DNA from: Promethearchaeota archaeon
GTDB lineage: Archaea; Asgardarchaeota; Lokiarchaeia; Sigyniarchaeales; SOKP01
Direction: 5' to 3'
NCBI GenBank assembly: GCA_019057795.1
Contig: JAHLWS010000053.1
Coordinates: 1 to 64,000, forward strand
Length of the DNA stretch: 64,000 nucleotides
The translations under genes and the position numbers were made by a program. Each line of letters opens with the position of its first letter. The stretch's first letter is position 1. Shown here one piece after another: positions 18,747 through 26,656 of this stretch. The notes beneath the pieces were generated by a model. It was given only the letters and a program-made list of their open reading frames with translations. It searched no databases and was not told the origin of the DNA.

Positions 18747-18822
18747 AATTTTTGACCGAGATAAAACGACATATAATAAAACATATATTTATTTTACCAA
18801 AATTATATTTTTGAACTACTAA

Positions 18823-18953
18823 TTTTAAAAAAGAAAAGAAAATATGTGACGCTTTTATAAAAAGCATCATTTTATGGTACTGCGTCTGCTTCCCCAGGCA
18901 TCCTTTCTCACTTTGTTTGTTACGTGAATTGTTTTTAACTAATTCTTTTTTTT
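18823..18953 (+). ncRNA. Putative structured small RNA, copy 2 of a repeated family
   Basis: This is the tandem second copy, the same length as copy 1, with an 8-base T-run at its end (18946-18953). The first stem is kept as GACGCTTTT with AAAAGCATC; changes relative to copy 1 fall on both arms. The central part has ATGG...CTG-loop-CAG...CAT. Its TTATGGTACTGCGTCT is shared, with one change, by the inverted third copy near 32.77 kb. The final TCAC...GTGA stem is unchanged. The DNA between the copies (18747-18822) shows nothing recognisable. Confidence 0.5.
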
Positions 18954-19054
18954 AAATTTGAAATCGAATTGAAATGTTTATGTTAAGTTCTCTCAAAACA
19001 ATTTATTAATTGATTTATTTAAACTCCTAAAAAAAGAGAGAGAACTTTTATTTT

Positions 19055-20266
19055 TTAAAGTGCTAAATCGGAGGGGAGTATTGGCTTGATAAGCAAGTCT
19101 CGAAAATTCTTAATCGAAGGAAATTCCCCATATTTGTTTATTATGAGTCTGCTTCCAATATTATACGAGAAAGTAGGAGTTGACTGTACTGAATTTAAAA
19201 ATATTTTTATTCGATTTTTTATATTTTCTTGGCTATAGATTTCAAAACTGGTTGCGTATCGAATTAATTTTTCTTCGCTCCACCCGTCAATAAGAGCACG
19301 ATAAGCGAAATTATACCAGAAAAGCGATAGTTTTACTTTTACTTTGCTTTGCGCTATTAATGCTTCAATAGAGGATTCTTTTGACGAGTCTAGACAAAAT
19401 TCTCGTAAGCTAATTTCTGCTTGGTCTCGATAAGAAAAAAGCATATTAACTGCGATAGTCGCTATTCCTTCGCTAATTATTAACTTGGGCGAGTTTAGTA
19501 GCAGGATTGAGTGTTCAAATTGATTTAACTCGCGATATAGCCTTTGTTCTTTGGCAATAAATTCTGTATGATGGCCAGGGTATCCTTCGTGAGTGGCAGC
19601 AGACAAAAATAAGGTCCAATACATGTTATAATTCGGGTTAACTTCTATTCGGGAGCGAAAATTACCCAGGTACCAATTGTAATAAGTCCATTTAATTTTA
19701 TTATTGCTGTTATTTTTTACTAGCTCTATATTAATGTGCTCACTTTCAGGTAAGAGATCGACAAACACTTCTTTAGTTCGCTCTCTCGTGATGTTGAGAG
19801 CTTTCTTAAATATTCCAAAAACCTTACCTTCGGGAATCGTTCGCCGCACTCTTAAATCCTTCAAGAGTTCTTCTAGACTCCCAGAACTTCTGTATGCTTC
19901 GCGATACTCCTCTTTTAAGCTTTCCAATTCAGATTCATTTATGGGTCGCAAGGCTACATCATATAACCTTAAAAATTGTTCCTTAAAAGGTATTTCGACT
20001 CCGTTTAATATCTCGATCGAAGTCCTCATCGCCGTTAACATTTTTTCTAAATATCGTTCGCGTTTTTTATCGTAACCTTGTTTAAACAAATCTTTTTGTA
20101 GAGCTTTACAATCGATTAATAGTTTGTTTGGTGGGGTTAAAACCTCATTGTCAACGATTTTACGTAATTTTTTAGGACCAATATAAAAATCTACATATCC
20201 CTTATTGTGTTTGTCTATGCGAAGTGGTAAACGCAGAAATTTTTTTCCATATTCAGATAATTTCAT
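19055..20266 (-). CDS. DUF885-like putative zinc metallopeptidase, paralogue A
   Basis: The 403-residue product has THEGYPGHHTE near residue 222, which resembles the HExxPGHH metal-binding motif of DUF885-type proteins, a predicted gluzincin-like peptidase family. A later conserved segment, LIISEGIATIA (about 265), may provide the third ligand. It lacks a signal peptide, so it is probably cytoplasmic. Start ATG at 20266 is preferred over the GTG two codons earlier because GGTG then lies five bases upstream. A clear paralogue is encoded at 32855-34042. The substrate is unknown; peptidase activity is inferred from the motif alone. Confidence 0.7.
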   Translation of the reverse strand: MKLSEYGKKFLRLPLRIDKHNKGYVDFYIGPKKLRKIVDNEVLTPPNKLLIDCKALQKDLFKQGYDKKRERYLEKMLTAMRTSIEILNGVEIPFKEQFLRLYDVALRPINESELESLKEEYREAYRSSGSLEELLKDLRVRRTIPEGKVFGIFKKALNITRERTKEVFVDLLPESEHINIELVKNNSNNKIKWTYYNWYLGNFRSRIEVNPNYNMYWTLFLSAATHEGYPGHHTEFIAKEQRLYRELNQFEHSILLLNSPKLIISEGIATIAVNMLFSYRDQAEISLREFCLDSSKESSIEALIAQSKVKVKLSLFWYNFAYRALIDGWSEEKLIRYATSFEIYSQENIKNRIKIFLNSVQSTPTFSYNIGSRLIINKYGEFPSIKNFRDLLIKPILPSDLAL

Positions 20267-20494
20267 AGGCACACCCGGTAATTTCGTCTTTGAGTGCGTA
20301 AATTTAATATTTTATTTCAATAATCTAACACTAAAGATATTCGTCTACTAATATTAATATAAATAAGATATAAATAATTTTATTTAAGAATTGAGTTAAT
20401 AATTATAATTGATTATATTAAATTATTGGTTTATTCTATGGCCCGATCGCGTCTATGGCGAGTTACAATTTGAAGCGTAATAAAAATAATTAAT

Positions 20495-22855
20495 TTACTC
20501 CTCAACTATATTTAAATTCAGCTTTAATTTAGAGGCATAAAACATTATCTTATTAAAAATATCTTGATCTATCCCTAGTTTTACGCCTAAATTCAATATA
20601 TTCGAAAACTGGTTACCGTAATAGGTTTTAAACAACTCGGATACATTATATATGGCGTTTTGTTCAGAAGATTTAAGTATTTCAGATTTTTCAAATTCTT
20701 CTTTTCTTATTTTTAAGATTTCGCTAGAATATTTGACAAATTGTGTATGCCGCATTTTTTTTAGATCGAAAATCTTTGTACTTCCAAGCTCTCTTACTAC
20801 GAGTACATTTTTTACGATTGAATGAATTTTATTGAGCAGTTTCGTTCTAAATTCATCCAAATTACTTACTTCGCTTAATAGCTCCTGAATTATTTCAGGA
20901 AATGGTAAATCTAATCCAGCTAATTCAGTCGTTAAATTTAATAATATTAAAATTTGATCCGTTTTCTCTTCAGAATTAGATTTTAATTCTTGATAAATAA
21001 ATTCTCTTTCTTTATTTATAAAATCGAATAAAAATTTTCTAAAAGCTTTTACAAATTGACGATAGTTTGGGACAAATAGTCTATTTGGGTTATTTGATAT
21101 AATTTCATAAGCTTTAAAAGGACTAATCTTTTTATCGAGAACTGATTTGATAAGAGATAAAGGGTAATATCCTTCAATAAATACCATCCCCTTCGAAATA
21201 CTATTAATTGCGTCTTTAAACGAACATTTTGCGATTATATTGATTCTTTTAACGATATTTCCTTCAATTTTTACCGGAGTTTTTTGACAATAAACTAAAT
21301 CGAACGGTTTCAAGTCATGAAAAAGAGAGTTGTTTTGATCTGGGATAACAATTTGAGCACCATATGCATTTACTAGACTACCTTGTCTTGGCTTACTAGC
21401 TAAATCCCATTCTATTATCATAAGGTCGTTAATATTAGAATAATCTTGATCAATGTCGTAATTGTATTCTATAGGTTTACTTATTAACGAAAAGACATCA
21501 ATAGAATTAATTTCATAACTATTTTCTTCTCCCCAAAATTGTTTTTTATAATAAAAAATATCTGGGAAGTTGTTTAAATCGTCTAAAAACAATTCTTTAA
21601 TTATTAAATAGTTAACCCCAATTTCTGAAGATTTAATGATAGATTCGTTTATTCCATAAAAACCTATGTGTCTTATAACGTAATTGTAAGCGGGGTTTCT
21701 GAGATTCTCTTTATCGTGATTAACGATATAGGTGTTTCTCTTTTTTCTAAAATCAACTTTAGATTTTTTGATTTTATATTTATCCTTAAGTAGATTGAGA
21801 AAAGCAAATTTCTTTAAATATACTTTCTTTTCTAATTCTTTTATTTCGCTTTTATAAGCCTTATATTCGTCATAGTACGCATCTTTTTGAATCTGAAAAA
21901 CTTCAAAATGCCTCTTCATTAGCTTTAGTTTATCTATTACGCAGAAATTCTCTATTTCGCTTTTAAAATACTCAACAATTTCGCTTTTAAATGATTCAAA
22001 AGCCTTCAAAGGTATTAAATCTTTGAATAGCGGATTAAGATTAACAAGAGTTTCGTAATTTTTTTTTATAAAAAAAGTTGAAAAGTACATTTCATTAAAA
22101 TCGTTTGAATTAGCCATTTTTTCCAATTTCTTAAGTATAGACGAAACAAAAGATTCGTTTTGAAATTTATATACATCTAATAATCTATCAAATGATTCTA
22201 TAATTCTAAGTATTTCATAAAAAGTGTATTTTGAAACCGAATTTAGAAATAGTTTAATCCCTTTTTCTATGTAGTGATTGTATTTGAGAAGATAAGGACC
22301 TAATTCATTATCGTAGGCAGATTGCAGAAATTCAAAAAATTCAATATACAAATTATTTTCAATTGCTGTTTTCAAATACCTTTCTATAATCGATTCGCAC
22401 TCGTGTTGATTTATAATCGCTTTATTTAAATAATTTAGTCCCTCAACACAATTTTCACATTCAAAACAAGCATTAGCTAATTTCAAATAGTTTTTACTCT
22501 TCTTTTTGGAACCAAGGTCTTCAGAAGTTAAATAAAAATCGTCAATATTGTTGATAATTTTTAAAGAAATCGACGGTTTTATTATCGTTAAAAGTCTTAT
22601 TAGATGGATACATATCTTATCATCTCTTTCGCTGTGTATTAAAAAAGTAGGACAATCGTGGAATATTTCATTTTTTTTCTCGTTAATAACTAGGTGGAAT
22701 TCCCGGTCATTATCTAAGATGATTGATCTTATCTTTATTGGATCTTCTTTCAGTGAAATTATATTAATTTTATTTTTCTGGAACTCAACTGATTTCGTAT
22801 AAATTTCAATTCCATATTTCTCAATTATTAATTCTGATAATTTACTTTTTGTCAT
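20495..22855 (-). CDS. SWIM-like zinc-finger protein, third gene of a MoxR-vWA operon
   Basis: The 786-residue protein is largely unrecognised. Residues about 64-88 contain HDCPTFLIH...KICIHLIRLL, which resembles a SWIM zinc finger (CxC...CxH), with His-Asp-Cys in place of the first CxC. A long helical middle follows, with TPR-like stretches near residue 125 (YLKLANACFECENCVEGLNYLNKAI). Then comes a beta-rich part (about 470-600) and a helical tail. It starts four bases after the vWA gene. MoxR, vWA and SWIM genes also occur together in bacteria (the E. coli yehL-yehP-yehQ cluster is the example I recall). That context supports the SWIM call; the motif alone would be weak. Confidence 0.55.
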   Translation of the reverse strand: MTKSKLSELIIEKYGIEIYTKSVEFQKNKINIISLKEDPIKIRSIILDNDREFHLVINEKKNEIFHDCPTFLIHSERDDKICIHLIRLLTIIKPSISLKIINNIDDFYLTSEDLGSKKKSKNYLKLANACFECENCVEGLNYLNKAIINQHECESIIERYLKTAIENNLYIEFFEFLQSAYDNELGPYLLKYNHYIEKGIKLFLNSVSKYTFYEILRIIESFDRLLDVYKFQNESFVSSILKKLEKMANSNDFNEMYFSTFFIKKNYETLVNLNPLFKDLIPLKAFESFKSEIVEYFKSEIENFCVIDKLKLMKRHFEVFQIQKDAYYDEYKAYKSEIKELEKKVYLKKFAFLNLLKDKYKIKKSKVDFRKKRNTYIVNHDKENLRNPAYNYVIRHIGFYGINESIIKSSEIGVNYLIIKELFLDDLNNFPDIFYYKKQFWGEENSYEINSIDVFSLISKPIEYNYDIDQDYSNINDLMIIEWDLASKPRQGSLVNAYGAQIVIPDQNNSLFHDLKPFDLVYCQKTPVKIEGNIVKRINIIAKCSFKDAINSISKGMVFIEGYYPLSLIKSVLDKKISPFKAYEIISNNPNRLFVPNYRQFVKAFRKFLFDFINKEREFIYQELKSNSEEKTDQILILLNLTTELAGLDLPFPEIIQELLSEVSNLDEFRTKLLNKIHSIVKNVLVVRELGSTKIFDLKKMRHTQFVKYSSEILKIRKEEFEKSEILKSSEQNAIYNVSELFKTYYGNQFSNILNLGVKLGIDQDIFNKIMFYASKLKLNLNIVEE

Positions 22856-22859
22856 TATT

Positions 22860-25373
22860 CTAAAATCTCGATTTTATAATATCAGAAATTAATTTTGGAA
22901 AGTCGTTCCAATCTTTTATAGTTAATAATTGCCCTCCTGCGATTTTTACCATTTTTTTTGCTTCTTTTAAGTTGAAGGAGGATTCTGGGCAGACTAAGAT
23001 AAAATCAATCCCTAAAGAGCGGAAAATTCTTAATGTTTCAATAGATTGCTGAAGGTCGTATATTTCAGCATCAGTAAATAATACGTTCAGCTTTTCACGG
23101 GAGCTTGATTTTTCTTTAAATTGTTTTTTTGCCCATTCTAAGGCACTTTGAAGCCTCGTACCGCCCTTAGCTGAAACAGAGAGCAACTCATCAGCTAATT
23201 TTTCTAAATCTACTTTTTTAGATAATTCCTTTAAAACATGCGTATCTGACTCGAAAAATGCAATAGCAATCTCATCTTTTCTCATCCCATATACTAACAT
23301 CGTCACACATATTGCCATATATGCTAGTTTTTCTCCTGTCATCGAACCACTAATATCAAGTTCAAAGCATAACGAGCGTAATCCTTTTGCGGTCTCATAG
23401 ACAAAAAAATCGTCGTAATTAATGTGGTCTAATTTTTTACCTTTTTCTAAAAGGTTAAAGATTGTTTCCTCTAGGTCTATATTTTCGAAGTCGTCTCCTA
23501 TTGTGTAGGGTCTTACTATGTTAATAGGTGTAGGCCCGGTCGTTGCACTGCCTAAACGAGCCCTTGAGTAATATATTCCTAACTCAATTAGCATTTTTTT
23601 TGCTAATTCCTTAACCTTTAATTTAACTTGCTCTGGTAGATTGTTTCTATGAATAAACCATTGTTTAAGGAGATTCTCACCGGTACCCGCAGATAAACAA
23701 GCAATTAATTTATCTTGCGCTTCTTTGCCCCCTATTTGCTGAGCACCTTTTAAAGCCTCACTCAAATTAAAATGACCAATTGCGCCTAAAGCATCCCTAT
23801 TATCGGAAGCTAACGCACTGCTTAAAAGCTCTCTAATTCTATCTTTATTTAGTTGGTCTTTAATCTGATTCATTAAATTGTTAATTCTCTGAAAATCTGC
23901 TATCTTCTTTTCAATCGTTTTTTTAAGTAATTGATAGTTAGGTTCAATTAATTCATATATTTCTTCTTCGGGCATTTTAAGTTTTTTTCCAATTCTTTTA
24001 ATATCTTCTGCTTCAGGATTTAATCCGATCTTTCTTAAGAATTCTGTTGCGTTTCTTAATTGGTCAGGCGTTTCACATGCTTCTAGTGTTTGAGAAACTA
24101 ATTCGGGTAATTTTTGAGATATTTTTTGTCCACAGTGCATGTTTGGGCAGCTATTCATTAATTGTTGCATTTGATGAGAAAGCGATTTAAATGCTTCAAA
24201 CTTAATATTTTGACTATTTGCCTCATCGATCGCATTTTTCATAGCTTGGTTAAATAGCGAATTCCAAGATTTATTAGCAAATGCATTTTTTGTCAATATA
24301 TCTAACGATAAATTCAATTGTTTCTTCTGTTTTTGCGAATTTTGCATTTGTTCATTTAATTTATTAAGCAATTCTTCTCTTAAATTAGTACCAAAATATT
24401 GATCTAGCGAGTCTGCTAGGTTAAAATTATGCTCAAATGAAGATTGGTTTAGCGAATTATTCAAAACTTTGTCTTGATCAAACTTAGGAGTTTCGCCTAA
24501 AGTTTTTGCGGCATTAAATAGTTGATCTAAATTATTTAATTGGTTCTGAAGTTGATTTTTAATATTTTGGATTTGATCTTTTATGCTTTGATTGTCCGAA
24601 GTCTCATTAATAAATTTTATAGACTTTAAAAGATCATCTAATTTGTTTGAATTAATTAGTTTTGATAAATCTTCTGAAATATCCTGATTATTGAGAGCTT
24701 TACTTGCGAGCTTTTCCCATTCCCTTAAGGAATTTTGCTGGATTAAGTCGTTTAAACCTAAATTCGAGCCAGCTTTTAAATCGTCAGGACTTAACGAATT
24801 TATTTTTTGTTCTAGCCTTTTTTGGGCTTCTTGAATTAGTTTTTCTAAGGAAGATATTTCTTCTTTATACAATTCCGAATCGTCGTTAAAAAAATTTAAT
24901 GCAGATTTATATGGCTCTTTCTCCCTATTCGAATTTAATTCTTTAAGAAATTCCTCTAATTTTTGAATCTCATCTGTATCTATTGATTTCGTCGCCTCAA
25001 TTTCGTCTATAATCTCTTGAAGTTGATCTAATTCAGACTTCATCTCGGATTCTACAAGGTCTTCAAGAAATTTATCAACTGTATCTTCGCTCTGAAAAAA
25101 CGAGTCAATAATATCTTTTTTGTAATTTGGAAAGAGAATTTTAAAAGCAATATCTTTTGCTAATTCCTGATTATCCGGAAACGAAGTTACGGTACTTATT
25201 TCTATGTAATCGTTAGGTGACACAAAGCCCTTTCGATAATACCTTGATAAAATTAACTTTGGAATTGATAAAACTTGACGTGATGACGGAATTTGGATAA
25301 TGTCGGCATGAGACCTCATTTTTCTAATGAAATCTACAGCAAATTCGCAAGGATTTTCAGGAAAAACTGCCAT
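22860..25373 (-). CDS. Long von Willebrand factor A domain protein
   Basis: The 837-residue protein ends in a vWA domain with a complete MIDAS metal site: DISGSM (about residues 671-677), the threonine in KGGTRLQSA (about 735) and the aspartate in FTDAEIYDL (about 763). Residues about 100-570 are helical and rich in Q, N, L, K and E, with probable coiled coils (repeated LDDLLKS, LNQLNNLDQ-type patterns). vWA proteins of this kind work with a MoxR AAA+ ATPase to insert metals or remodel target complexes. The MoxR gene is directly upstream (18-base gap) and the SWIM-like gene directly downstream. The client is unknown. Confidence 0.88.
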   Translation of the reverse strand: MAVFPENPCEFAVDFIRKMRSHADIIQIPSSRQVLSIPKLILSRYYRKGFVSPNDYIEISTVTSFPDNQELAKDIAFKILFPNYKKDIIDSFFQSEDTVDKFLEDLVESEMKSELDQLQEIIDEIEATKSIDTDEIQKLEEFLKELNSNREKEPYKSALNFFNDDSELYKEEISSLEKLIQEAQKRLEQKINSLSPDDLKAGSNLGLNDLIQQNSLREWEKLASKALNNQDISEDLSKLINSNKLDDLLKSIKFINETSDNQSIKDQIQNIKNQLQNQLNNLDQLFNAAKTLGETPKFDQDKVLNNSLNQSSFEHNFNLADSLDQYFGTNLREELLNKLNEQMQNSQKQKKQLNLSLDILTKNAFANKSWNSLFNQAMKNAIDEANSQNIKFEAFKSLSHQMQQLMNSCPNMHCGQKISQKLPELVSQTLEACETPDQLRNATEFLRKIGLNPEAEDIKRIGKKLKMPEEEIYELIEPNYQLLKKTIEKKIADFQRINNLMNQIKDQLNKDRIRELLSSALASDNRDALGAIGHFNLSEALKGAQQIGGKEAQDKLIACLSAGTGENLLKQWFIHRNNLPEQVKLKVKELAKKMLIELGIYYSRARLGSATTGPTPINIVRPYTIGDDFENIDLEETIFNLLEKGKKLDHINYDDFFVYETAKGLRSLCFELDISGSMTGEKLAYMAICVTMLVYGMRKDEIAIAFFESDTHVLKELSKKVDLEKLADELLSVSAKGGTRLQSALEWAKKQFKEKSSSREKLNVLFTDAEIYDLQQSIETLRIFRSLGIDFILVCPESSFNLKEAKKMVKIAGGQLLTIKDWNDFPKLISDIIKSRF

Positions 25374-25391
25374 AAAATAACTTTTTACCCC

Positions 25392-26333
25392 CTACGCACC
25401 TAAAGTTTTATGAATAATACTTTCAATAATATTTTCAACTTTTGTACCCGGCTTTGGTTTCATACTTCCTAGTAGAACATTACGAGTGATCTCTGAAAGA
25501 TATTCGTTAGTTGATGTTTTTTCTTTTATTTTTCCTTCTTTTTCTAAAGATCGTCTTCGAGCTAATAGTTTTGCCATCGCAATTCCGGCTCGAATTGACG
25601 CTGGTACTTCAATATCTATTTTATTCTTTCTTGTTTCGTTTATTATCGAATAAATTAATTCTAATTCAGACTCTTCGATAATAAAATGTTCCGGCAAATT
25701 TATTCTTATAATCTCGAGCTCAGTCGCTTTATCGGGATACGTCAGTTTAATCCAGATCTTAATTCTATCCTTTAAAGCCTCAGATAATCGATGGGTGCCC
25801 GAAAGCTCTTCCGGGTTCATAGCAGAAATAAAGAAGAAATCCTTGCTAGCTTTTATTCGACCCAAGTGCGGAATGTTTATCGATTCTTCCTCTAAAGGTT
25901 CCAATAAAGTATTTTGCGAGTATTCAGTAGCTCGATTTATTTCATTTGCTAAAAAAGTCCCACCTTCTAACATTGCGCTCAAAAGCGGACCGGGGTTAAA
26001 AGCTTCTAACACAAATCCCTTTTTTAAAGTAATAGCAGGATCGAAACTACCTATAAAATGTGAAGGTTTTATGCTTTCGTCCATGGTGAGCCAGAAAAAG
26101 CTCTTATTTCTTTTTTCTTTAGCTCTTAAACTAGCAAAATATCTACATAAAATTGTTTTACCCACTCCAGGTGGCCCAACAAGAGCTGGAAATAGTCCTG
26201 TTGCCTCGGCATCTCTAAGTAATTCCATCGCTTTACCATATTGTCCGGATAGAACAATATCAATTGGTTCTTGAGATATATCTTTTATAAGTTGTTGCTG
26301 AAATAACTCCTCGAATCTTTCTTTATTAATCAT
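25392..26333 (-). CDS. MoxR-family AAA+ ATPase
   Basis: This 313-residue AAA+ ATPase has Walker A GPPGVGKT (about residues 51-58), Walker B GGTFLANEINRA (about 124-135, with the MoxR-typical NEINRA) and sensor 1 FFISAMNPEE (about 170). MoxR ATPases act as chaperone-like motors with vWA proteins. It is first in the operon MoxR-vWA-SWIM-like, all on the minus strand with gaps of 18 and 4 bases. The 310 bases upstream are shared with the divergent glycyl radical enzyme gene, so the two may have facing promoters. Length is normal. Confidence 0.93.
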   Translation of the reverse strand: MINKERFEELFQQQLIKDISQEPIDIVLSGQYGKAMELLRDAEATGLFPALVGPPGVGKTILCRYFASLRAKEKRNKSFFWLTMDESIKPSHFIGSFDPAITLKKGFVLEAFNPGPLLSAMLEGGTFLANEINRATEYSQNTLLEPLEEESINIPHLGRIKASKDFFFISAMNPEELSGTHRLSEALKDRIKIWIKLTYPDKATELEIIRINLPEHFIIEESELELIYSIINETRKNKIDIEVPASIRAGIAMAKLLARRRSLEKEGKIKEKTSTNEYLSEITRNVLLGSMKPKPGTKVENIIESIIHKTLGA

Positions 26334-26470
26334 TTTATTTTCTCTGATTAAAGACGACTATTCAAAGTCTTTCTTTTTGTAAATAATAAGTATTTGGTAA
26401 TTTTTAACTTTGAATATAATAAGATAAAAGGATCATAAATAAGTAATAAAATTAAAATAGAAGTCTATTT

Positions 26471-26540
26471 GTTTTTAAAAAAGAAAGGTAATTATATGAT
26501 AACCTTAGAAAGAGCACCAATTTAAGGTTAAAGGTTATTA
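26471..26540 (+). promoter_or_regulatory. Hairpin leader with two alternative 3' arms upstream of the glycyl radical enzyme
   Basis: TAACCTTA (26500-26507) can pair with TAAGGTTA (26523-26530). The overlapping ATAACCTT (26499-26506) can pair with AAGGTTAT (26531-26538). The two hairpins exclude each other. They lie about 120 bases before the glycyl radical enzyme start. The 5' flank TTTTAAAAAAGAAAGG is identical to that of the small RNAs at 18.6 kb, so this could also be a divergent family member. The rest of the 323-base gap is AT-rich and unremarkable. Confidence 0.4.
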
Positions 26541-26656
26541 AAAATTTTATAATAACTCGTAACAACTTTTATTTAGTTTTAAAATTATAATAAAAATTAA
26601 AGTAATGATATTTTAATTAAAAATTAATCAAAAATTACAATTTTTTGGGAATAACA

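Noticed and set aside
18616..18953. The tandem repeats as a CRISPR array or an insertion sequence
   Set aside because: Only two long copies of 131 bases with no regular spacers, no transposase gene, and no terminal inverted repeats.
20430..20475. A GC-rich island with CTATGGC repeated twice, as another copy of the small RNA family
   Set aside because: It shares only TATGG and GCGTCT with different spacing and lacks the A-rich start and the terminal T-run.
25795..26274. A 159-codon plus-strand frame opposite the MoxR gene, and similar long antisense frames over mcm and top6B
   Set aside because: They are mirror frames of well-conserved genes on the minus strand, with no domain of their own.
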